A stretch of 64,000 nt of DNA, from assembly GCF_034555375.1 (NCBI RefSeq), contig NZ_CP140706.1, positions 5,261,001 through 5,325,000 on the forward strand, read 5' to 3'. The notes under the pieces were generated by a model. It saw only the letters and a list, made by a program, of their open reading frames with translations. It searched no databases and was not told the DNA's origin. Source of the stretch: Pseudomonas sp. B33.4 (GTDB taxonomy: Bacteria > Pseudomonadota > Gammaproteobacteria > Pseudomonadales > Pseudomonadaceae). The translations under genes and the position numbers were made by a program. Position 1 is the first letter of the stretch. Every line of letters starts with the position of its first letter. Below are positions 55,858 to 64,000 of this stretch, one piece after another.

Positions 55858-55896
55858 GGCTCTCCGGTTAAGCAGGAGCAAAGGAAACCCGACAAC

Positions 55897-55932
55897 AAAA
55901 AATGCCAGTCAGCAACACTGACTGGCATTTTT
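55897..55932 (+). terminator. Intrinsic terminator after toxin-like copy A
   Basis: AAAAATGCCAGTCA, a 7-base loop and TGACTGGCATTTTT form a perfect 14-pair hairpin with flanking A and T runs. It isolates copy A from copy B. Confidence 0.93.
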
Positions 55933-56108
55933 CATCAACCCTTCTCTGCGCTTGTAGAGCCAGCCAGCGCCTGAAAGACGCCGGACAAGCCGTCCTCCTG
56001 CACCCCCACGCAATTATCAATAGTAGGCACTATGCGGTAGCCGGGTAGTGCACTCACCTTGCGCGAATCGGCCATGCTTAGTCTTTGCTTCTCAAGGATG
56101 AAGAACGC

Positions 56109-59100
56109 ATGACCTCCCCCGAACGCCGTCTCCTGCCAAACGCAGCGGATAAAACTGCCCTCAAAGCCATTGCCGCGACTATCGTGCAGACCTGCCCGAG
56201 TCTGCACGACGCTGCCCGTCAAGTCGCCAACGAAATCCTGGCGGATAAAGGACTGTCCAGCCTTGATCCCGACCGGGTTTACTTCCACCGTTTCAAAGCG
56301 GCTCAGAGCAGTGCGCTGACCTTCACGGGTTGGGAACATTTGCTGGAAAAGCCTTACGAAACGCTCACCCTCACGCAGTTGGTGATCCATCGCTTTCGCG
56401 CGACCGATCAAGACAACGCAGATCTGCTTGGCCTCTACTGCGGTTTCTACTCGGATGGCCCGGAGGCGGAAAACTTCAATCAGCGCAATGAAGTGCGGCT
56501 GCTCGGCAGCGATGTGCTGAAGGCGTTCTGGGACATCGACTTCAGCGCACGCTACACAGGTCAACTGACGACATTCTGGCAAACCTCGTCGGATGACTTC
56601 CGCGCCCTGGCCAAGTGCAACTTTCTCAGTCTGGCAGTGCAGGCGCTGCAACAAGGTGACCTTGATGGAACTGATTTTCAGCGCATCGTCAGCGCGGTAA
56701 TCGGGCCCGTCACCTGGCCCGTCACCTTGCCAATGCTGCAAGCGTTACACCCGGTCGGTGCTGAAGTGCGGACGCTGGATCTCGATGGCCGCATAGCCTC
56801 CAATGCGCTTCGTCTGGTGGAGGACAGTGGCCGCCAAACGCTTTACTTGCCAGGCGAAGCCCCGGCATTCCTCTTGATGGACGATCAAGCGGATCTGCAT
56901 TGGTGGATGCTTGAACAGATGAATTCGGAGGACAAGCGCACGGCGTTTCTCAAACATTTTCCGCTGGCTGACCGCAATCACCTGAGCGAAAACCTCACCG
57001 ATCTGATGAATCGCCTGGTGAGCGCCTGGGGTCACAGCGATCACCAAATGATCAATCGCCGCAACGTCGCGATCAGCGGTGACGCATTCACTTGGTTGAG
57101 CGAGTCGGCACGCACGAGCATGCTTGCCGAGGCGCACCTGGTGCTCACGTCCAACAGTGACCTGCGCAAAAAACTCTGGATAGGTTATTTGAGTGCCGGT
57201 CTGAAAGTATTCGGCCCGATGGCAGCTGTAGGCTGGCCTTTGGCGTTGCCTTTGATTGGCGCCAGCATCGCGAACATGGGATTGAACATCGATCAGGCCA
57301 TCAACGGCACGACGCTAACCGAGCGCAAAGCCGGTGTTACCGGCGCAGTGCTCAACGCCATCGACATTGTGTTCAACATTCCGTTTCTGATCAGCACTGG
57401 CGCGCAACTTGAAGTGGGCCCGCAAGTGGAGTTTGCCGAAGCTGAAGAAATGCGCGGGTTGCTCGAGTTCACATCGCTGGAGGCACCGTTCTTGCCGCCT
57501 GTAGATCAAGCGCCTGTCACGGCGGTTGATACACAGGCGAGCGTTGAGCTGACCAACGAAATCCCCATCGAGACGACCATCGCAGCCACCCGGCAATTGG
57601 CCACGGCTGCTGTGCGCCAAGGTTGGTCTTTTCCAAAGATTCCTGCCAGGTATCGATGCAACGAGTTACTTGCACAGAGATCTGTAGAGGCCGTGCCAGG
57701 CAAATATGAGGGTATTTACCGCCTGGACAGGGAGCCGGGCTATGCCATCGAAATGGACGGTGACGCGTACTACGTGCGCTACTTTGCCGAATCCGAGGAC
57801 GCTGGCAACTGGGCCATCGTCAATCCCGAGCGCCCCAATCAGTTCGCTTACTCATTGCCAGTACGCTTCAGTAAGGGCGGCAAGTGGGAACGCCTACCCG
57901 CGTTGCGTCTCAGGGGAGGCGGCCAATGCATGGGCAAGGCCTGTTTCCTCGACAGTGACTTCTCCTCGTCCTCGGCCCCGGCTGCATCAACGCCGTCAGC
58001 GGAGCTTCCCCTCGTCGAGCCGGTTTCACCGGTCGCGCGACCACTGCGCCTGGTGACTCCCCTCAACGACATCGCAGGAATGGACATGGCAAAAATGAAA
58101 AGATGGGCGATGAACCTGCCCGAGACTTTCGCTGAGCTCTCCAGTGCAAACCGCGGTAAACCATCAACGGCCGATACGTATGCGGCCTATTTTCGCGACA
58201 GACGCTCGTCCCTGCTGAATGAGGCCAAAGAGTATTACTCAGAGCTGAACTGGACCAACCTGCCCGCACGGCCAGTCATCCCGCCAATCGATGCCGAGAT
58301 GCAGACGGCTGAGTTGATTGATCGCATCTTTGCCAATACCAATGGACTGGTCGTCGGCGAATCGCTGGATCGCATCGCCAGCATGCGATTCATGATCGAA
58401 AACATGCCGGCGTTGGCACGGCATATCGACACACTTTACGTACGTGGTTTGCTCAGCGATTTTGCCCAGGCAGATCTCAACGACTTTTACCTGTCGGGAG
58501 AGATGTCAGAGGGTCTTCGAAGCTACCTGTCCAGCCTGGGTACCGACCCTGATGGCCGGTTCAACATGCTTGAACTGATCAAGGCTGCCCAGGCCAACGG
58601 CATCCGGCCTCACGGTCTTGAAAGCGCGCACAGTTACAAGCTGAAGGTACCGCTGACTTCGATCGAAGAGCAGATGATCCATGCCCGGCTTGCCTCGCAA
58701 ATCATGTGGGGTGACGAGCTGCTCAACAGGCCAGGAAAATGGGTTGCTTTGGTCGAAGCAACGAACACCAATAACTTCAGAAATCTGCCAGGCATCAGCG
58801 AACTCAGGGGCGGCATCGGTTTACGCATTGAAGAAGCGGCGTCCACCGAAGTGCCCGGCATCAGAATCGACCCGGGACTGGAAGTCGCTCGGGGCCCGTT
58901 TGATAACGGGGCGTCGACGCGCAACTCATCCGACTTTCTATTCGCTGATTTGCGCTTGCAGATCGAAACACCTGTGCCGCAGTGGACGGAGGCAACGGTG
59001 AATACACTGCTGAATCGCAACGGCACGTTCATGTTCGAAAAAACGCAGAATGCATACACGCTCGTGCGTCGCAACAGCGACGGCAATATTGTTCGAACAA

Positions 59101-59246
59101 TAGTGAATTGCAGAAGGGATGGTCAGGTTTACATCTGGGCACAGTCGCTGCCGCGGATCAGCGGCATCATGTTCCGTGACATCGGCGCGTTATCCCAGCG
59201 CCTGATAGAGATCGGCTTGACCCTGCAAAGTCGCCTGCCAAGCTAA
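56109..59246 (+). CDS. Toxin-like protein with DUF6543-type N terminus and degenerate TIKI/ChaN-like domain, copy B
   Basis: A 1045-residue paralogue of the preceding gene, co-linear throughout. Shared blocks include GLSSLDPDRVYFHRFKAAQS, LTQLVIHRFRATDQDNADLL, the hydrophobic FGPMAAVGWPLALPLIGASI, and LVVGESLDRIASMRFMIENMP. The C-terminal motif is G750-E-S-L753, again lacking the expected His. The later His retained in copy A (VTDAHNTNTFRG) is Thr here (VEATNTNNFRN). Upstream 80 bp also match those of copy A (GTAGTGCACTC, CTCAAGGATG), so the gene and its promoter were duplicated as a unit. Function unknown; toxin-like by architecture. Confidence 0.65.
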   Translation: MTSPERRLLPNAADKTALKAIAATIVQTCPSLHDAARQVANEILADKGLSSLDPDRVYFHRFKAAQSSALTFTGWEHLLEKPYETLTLTQLVIHRFRATDQDNADLLGLYCGFYSDGPEAENFNQRNEVRLLGSDVLKAFWDIDFSARYTGQLTTFWQTSSDDFRALAKCNFLSLAVQALQQGDLDGTDFQRIVSAVIGPVTWPVTLPMLQALHPVGAEVRTLDLDGRIASNALRLVEDSGRQTLYLPGEAPAFLLMDDQADLHWWMLEQMNSEDKRTAFLKHFPLADRNHLSENLTDLMNRLVSAWGHSDHQMINRRNVAISGDAFTWLSESARTSMLAEAHLVLTSNSDLRKKLWIGYLSAGLKVFGPMAAVGWPLALPLIGASIANMGLNIDQAINGTTLTERKAGVTGAVLNAIDIVFNIPFLISTGAQLEVGPQVEFAEAEEMRGLLEFTSLEAPFLPPVDQAPVTAVDTQASVELTNEIPIETTIAATRQLATAAVRQGWSFPKIPARYRCNELLAQRSVEAVPGKYEGIYRLDREPGYAIEMDGDAYYVRYFAESEDAGNWAIVNPERPNQFAYSLPVRFSKGGKWERLPALRLRGGGQCMGKACFLDSDFSSSSAPAASTPSAELPLVEPVSPVARPLRLVTPLNDIAGMDMAKMKRWAMNLPETFAELSSANRGKPSTADTYAAYFRDRRSSLLNEAKEYYSELNWTNLPARPVIPPIDAEMQTAELIDRIFANTNGLVVGESLDRIASMRFMIENMPALARHIDTLYVRGLLSDFAQADLNDFYLSGEMSEGLRSYLSSLGTDPDGRFNMLELIKAAQANGIRPHGLESAHSYKLKVPLTSIEEQMIHARLASQIMWGDELLNRPGKWVALVEATNTNNFRNLPGISELRGGIGLRIEEAASTEVPGIRIDPGLEVARGPFDNGASTRNSSDFLFADLRLQIETPVPQWTEATVNTLLNRNGTFMFEKTQNAYTLVRRNSDGNIVRTIVNCRRDGQVYIWAQSLPRISGIMFRDIGALSQRLIEIGLTLQSRLPS

Positions 59247-59267
59247 CTGTTTTCAGGGTATGAAACG

Positions 59268-59301
59268 AAAAAACCCTTAGCTTCAGGCCAAGGGTTTTTC
59301 G
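59268..59301. terminator. Bidirectional terminator between toxin copy B and guaA
   Basis: AAAAAACCCTTAGCTTCAGG and CCAAGGGTTTTT form a stem with A and T runs on either side. It lies between convergent genes and can serve both. Confidence 0.88.
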
Positions 59302-59321
59302 TTAATCAACCTGCAGCGGGA

Positions 59322-60899
59322 TCACTCCCACTCAATCGTCGCTGGCGGCTTGCTCGACACGTCGTAAGTAACGCGCGAAATGCCTTCGATTTCATTGATG
59401 ATGCGGCCGGAAACGGTTTCCAGCAGTTCGTAAGGCAGGTGTGCCCAACGTGCGGTCATGAAGTCGATGGTTTCTACGGCACGCAGGGCGACAACCCAGG
59501 CGTAACGACGGCCATCGCCAACAACGCCAACCGATTTCACTGGCTGGAACACCACGAATGCCTGGCTGACCTTGTGGTACCAGTCGGCTTTGCGCAGTTC
59601 TTCGATGAAGATGTGGTCAGCGCGACGCAGCAGGTCGGCGTATTCCTTTTTCACTTCACCGAGGATACGCACGCCCAGGCCCGGGCCCGGGAATGGGTGA
59701 CGGTAGACCATGTCGTACGGCAGGCCGAGTTCCAGGCCCAGACGACGGACTTCGTCCTTGAACAGTTCGCGCAGTGGCTCGACCAGTTTCAGGTTCATCT
59801 CTTCCGGCAAGCCGCCCACGTTGTGGTGCGACTTGATCACGTGGGCCTTGCCGCTTTTCGCGCCAGCCGACTCGATCACGTCCGGGTAGATGGTGCCCTG
59901 AGCGAGGTACTTGATGTTGTCCAGTTTGTTCGACTGGGCATCGAAGACGTCGATGAAGGTGCGACCGATGATTTTACGCTTCTTCTCTGGATCGGCTTCG
60001 CCGGCCAGGTTGTTGAGGAACTGCTCTTCAGCGTTGGCGCGAATGACTTTGACGCCCATGTTCTCGGCGAACATGGCCATCACTTGCTCGCCTTCGTGCA
60101 GACGCAGCAGGCCGTTGTCGACGAAGACGCAGGTCAGTTGGTCGCCGATGGCTTTGTGCAGCAGCGCGGCAACGACCGAGGAGTCAACGCCGCCGGACAG
60201 ACCCAGCAGCACATTGTCGGTGCCGACTTGTGCGCGGATGTTGGCGATGGCGTCTTCAGCGATCTTCGACGGCGTCCACAGGGCTTCACAGCCGCAGATG
60301 TCGAGGACGAAGCGCGAGAGGATGCGACCGCCCTGCTTGGTGTGGGTCACTTCCGGGTGGAACTGCACGCCGTAGTAGCCACGGTCGTCGTTAAACATAC
60401 CGGCGATCGGGCAGCTCGGGGTGCTGGCGAGGATGTGGAAGTCTTCCGGCATCTTGGTGACTTTGTCACCGTGGCTCATCCATACGTCGAGGCCGAACAG
60501 GCCGTCAGCGTCGATGTGGTCTTCGATGCCGTCGAGCAGGCGGCTCTTGCCGACCACGTCAACGCGGGCGTAACCGAACTCACGCAGTTCGGAACCTTCA
60601 ACCTTGCCGCCCAGTTGCTCGGCCATGGTCTGCATGCCGTAGCAGATACCGAAAACCGGTACGCCCAGATCGAACACTGCCTGTGGGCAGCGCGGGCTGT
60701 CGGCGACGTGTACGGACTCGGGGCCGCCGGCGAGGATGACGCCTTTAGGAGCGAATTCGCGGATCGCATCTTCGTCCATGTCGAACGGGTGCAGTTCGCA
60801 GTACACACCGATTTCGCGCACGCGGCGGGCAATCAGTTGGGTGTATTGCGAGCCGAAGTCGAGGATCAGGATGCGGTGAGCGTGAATATCGAGGGCCAT
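59322..60899 (-). CDS. guaA: GMP synthase (glutamine-hydrolysing)
   Basis: A 525-residue enzyme converting XMP to GMP with glutamine and ATP. The N-terminal glutaminase has the triad Cys86 (FGICYGM), His and Glu in [10 protein letters not shown] at about 181-183, matching E. coli numbering. The ATP-pyrophosphatase P-loop is [17 protein letters not shown]; the C-terminal dimer domain ends PPATIEWE. It lies 99 bp downstream of guaB in the same direction, the usual guaBA operon. Confidence 0.97.
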   Translation of the reverse strand: MALDIHAHRILILDFGSQYTQLIARRVREIGVYCELHPFDMDEDAIREFAPKGVILAGGPESVHVADSPRCPQAVFDLGVPVFGICYGMQTMAEQLGGKVEGSELREFGYARVDVVGKSRLLDGIEDHIDADGLFGLDVWMSHGDKVTKMPEDFHILASTPSCPIAGMFNDDRGYYGVQFHPEVTHTKQGGRILSRFVLDICGCEALWTPSKIAEDAIANIRAQVGTDNVLLGLSGGVDSSVVAALLHKAIGDQLTCVFVDNGLLRLHEGEQVMAMFAENMGVKVIRANAEEQFLNNLAGEADPEKKRKIIGRTFIDVFDAQSNKLDNIKYLAQGTIYPDVIESAGAKSGKAHVIKSHHNVGGLPEEMNLKLVEPLRELFKDEVRRLGLELGLPYDMVYRHPFPGPGLGVRILGEVKKEYADLLRRADHIFIEELRKADWYHKVSQAFVVFQPVKSVGVVGDGRRYAWVVALRAVETIDFMTARWAHLPYELLETVSGRIINEIEGISRVTYDVSSKPPATIEWE

Positions 60900-60998
60900 G
60901 ATTCAGTCTCGTCTAAGTCGTTCAGAAACAGTCGTGATTCAGAAACAACTCGGGGCTGAATCAAACAGCCCCGGTTGCTTACTTTATTGCTTGAAGGC

Positions 60999-62546
<1,548 letters not shown>

Positions 62547-62584
62547 TTAATATCAATGTTGCTGATGTACGGGAATCCCCGCCG

Positions 62585-63133
62585 TTACAGCTCCACCTTG
62601 ACCCAAGAGACAGGTTGATCGAGCCAATCGGCGAACTCATCGATAAAGCTCTGCTTGAAGCCCGCCTCCAGCCAGTTGTTGAAGATGAAACCGAGGTTGG
62701 AAAACGCACATTCCTGCAAAAACAGAAAACCGTTGATGTCATCTTCATGCCCGCATTCCGGGCAGGTGAAGTTGTCAGTGCGGCCCGGGAACCAGTCTTC
62801 GAGGCTTTCGAACAGCGCTTCGCCGACTTCACGACGGCACTCAGCACAACCGGCCTCTTCGAGAAAGCCCTTGGCCGGCGTGTAGATGCAGCGTTTGGTG
62901 ACGATCTCCAAGCCGTTGATCGGCTCACCAAACGGCAAAGCCTGCGGGTGCAGGACCACGGCGCGCGCGCCATCGGCAATCGCGTAAGCCATGCGGTTGC
63001 CGGTACGGCCGCAGGTGCTCAGCTCTTCCTTGACGATGTTCTTGCGTACCAGCCAGCGCAGGATCGCCCGGGCCCGGGGTTCGTGGACCGGCAGGGTGGA
63101 GATTTTCGGGACGATGATGCTTTGCGAATTCAT
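62585..63133 (-). CDS. Small zinc-ribbon-type protein of unknown function
   Basis: A 182-residue cytoplasmic protein. The middle holds two Cys pairs, AGCAECRRE and NFTCPECGHED, typical of a zinc ribbon. The N-terminal part (RARAILRWLVRKNIVKEELSTC) looks like a helical DNA- or protein-binding region. Pseudomonad homologues have, as I recall, sometimes been labelled as sugar ABC transporter ATPase; no Walker motif is present, so that label is not supported. ATG 63133; the frame extends upstream only through a REP element. Confidence 0.7.
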   Translation of the reverse strand: MNSQSIIVPKISTLPVHEPRARAILRWLVRKNIVKEELSTCGRTGNRMAYAIADGARAVVLHPQALPFGEPINGLEIVTKRCIYTPAKGFLEEAGCAECRREVGEALFESLEDWFPGRTDNFTCPECGHEDDINGFLFLQECAFSNLGFIFNNWLEAGFKQSFIDEFADWLDQPVSWVKVEL

Positions 63134-63180
63134 GGTGCAGCCTGCGACGTCAAATGGAAGTTCTGCGGTGCTCACTCCGC

Positions 63181-63280
63181 CGCCATCGCGGGCAAGCCCG
63201 CTCCCACAGGGATCTCGGCCGGTCACAAATGTTGTGTACACCAGAGAAACCTGTGGGAGCGGGCTTGCCCGCGATGGCGT
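63181..63280. repeat. REP pair (GGGCTTGCCC type)
   Basis: Opposed arms CGCCATCGCGGGCAAGCCCG at 63181 and its complement CGGGCTTGCCCGCGATGGCG ending at 63279. This is a third REP variant in the window. Confidence 0.9.
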
Positions 63281-63317
63281 CAGTGCGGCCGGCAGCTTAA
63301 TCCCTGACAAAATCCGG

Positions 63318-64000
63318 TCAAGTGCTGAGGTAGCGCCCGATCAATGCGAGCCCGCTCGCCAGCACCAGCCACGTCACCAGTCGCACAAACGCTTCGCGCG
63401 ACAGGCGCATGGTCAACCGCCGGCCAATCCACAGCCCCAGCGCCATGGCCGGCAACAGACACAGCGCCAGCATCAACAAGGGTAGCTCGGCATACACGCC
63501 AGCGATGGCGAACAGGCTCAAACGCACCACCGTGCTGCAACTGATCAGCGCACTTTGCGTGGCCCGGGCCGCATCTTTCGGCAGCCGACTGTTGAGATAG
63601 ATCGCATAGAGAAAGCCGCCACTGCCAAACAAAGCGCCAAACAACCCGCCTACCGTGCCCATCGGCACCGCCCATGCCGCCGACAATTGCGCCGGCCGAA
63701 CTTTCACCCACAGGCTGTAAACCGCGTAAGCGCTGATAAACAGCCCCATCAACAACAGCAACAGATCGGATTTGAGGTTGAGCAAGAAAATCACCCCCAA
63801 TGTGCAACCCACCGCCATGCACGGCAGCAGCCGTAACAATTCCGGTCTGGCCACATCCCGCCGCGACGGCAGCAGATTGCCGAACGCCGCGACAAAATCC
63901 AGCAGCACCAGCAACGGCACAATTTTCGACAAAGGCATGAACAGAATCAGAATCGGCCCGGCCACTAACGCCGTGCCGAACCCGGCAATGCCGAAAACGA
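63318..64000 (-). CDS. TauE/SafE (TSUP)-family anion transporter, 5' end cut
   Basis: A membrane transporter with at least seven hydrophobic segments; 227 residues lie inside the window. The open frame continues past the window edge (VFGIAGFGTALVAGPILILF), so the true start is outside. That opening block with GFG-x-A and the later MGTVGGLFGALFGSGGFLYA form the paired repeat of the TSUP family, which exports sulphite, sulphonates or organosulphur compounds. Substrate unknown. Confidence 0.85.
   Translation of the reverse strand, partial: VFGIAGFGTALVAGPILILFMPLSKIVPLLVLLDFVAAFGNLLPSRRDVARPELLRLLPCMAVGCTLGVIFLLNLKSDLLLLLMGLFISAYAVYSLWVKVRPAQLSAAWAVPMGTVGGLFGALFGSGGFLYAIYLNSRLPKDAARATQSALISCSTVVRLSLFAIAGVYAELPLLMLALCLLPAMALGLWIGRRLTMRLSREAFVRLVTWLVLASGLALIGRYLST

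Overview
The window comes from a high-GC gammaproteobacterium, almost certainly a Pseudomonas of the fluorescens group. The protein families point there (OprB next to Gcd, PadR/siderophore-reductase pair, DUF6124, DUF6543-like toxins), as do several Pseudomonas-type intergenic repeats: REP pairs with GAGCCTGCTCGC, CTGGCTTGCCAG and GGGCTTGCCC cores, and 'CCCTCACCC...' elements. There is no phage, transposase, CRISPR array, rRNA or tRNA that I can see. All positions and translations were read from the sequence; family names come from recognised motifs, without database searches.

1-12 kb holds metR, a GNAT/LysE pair, a Nudix hydrolase, and a nitrogen-compound cluster: a PuuP-like permease, a nitrilase-fold amidase, a LuxR regulator and an FMN glutamate-synthase-like enzyme. 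An AT-richer pair follows (membrane glycosyltransferase plus GtrA flippase), then a ProY-like permease. 12-20.6 kb carries an oversized class A penicillin-binding protein and a 1705-residue LRR protein with a C-terminal NEL-type E3 ubiquitin ligase signature, a likely host-directed effector or toxin.

20.6-28 kb is a complete alternate (CS1/Cbl-type) chaperone-usher fimbrial operon on the minus strand, with two pilins, an usher, a chaperone and two paralogous tip adhesins of equal length. Its AT-rich promoter region contains a 16-bp perfect inverted repeat and clustered AACTT motifs. 28-30.4 kb has a YqjI/YqjH-like metal-responsive pair, a Pr6Pr membrane protein and a VF530 protein. 30.7-39 kb has the periplasmic glucose oxidation pair oprB-gcd, a DUF6124 gene with a structured leader, a large repeat field and a lon protease.

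39-44 kb is mostly housekeeping: a chagasin-like inhibitor, a YhhN lysoplasmalogenase, cmoAB, tadA and a TAT-exported multicopper oxidase. 44.4-52.7 kb is a trehalose PTS regulon: treR diverges from treP-treC-lamB-EIIA-HPr/EI-EIIB. It has twin palindromic operators overlapping the promoter, and A-rich Crc/Hfq-type motifs at the treP and lamB starts. The usual EIIA-HPr-EI fusion is here cut by one in-frame TAA, and the terminal EIIB lacks its phosphorylated cysteine.

52.7-59.3 kb has two tandem paralogous toxin-like proteins of about 1040 residues. Their TIKI/ChaN-like C-terminal domain appears to have lost expected active-site residues. 59.3-64 kb contains guaA, guaB, a small zinc-ribbon protein and a TauE/SafE transporter cut by the window edge.
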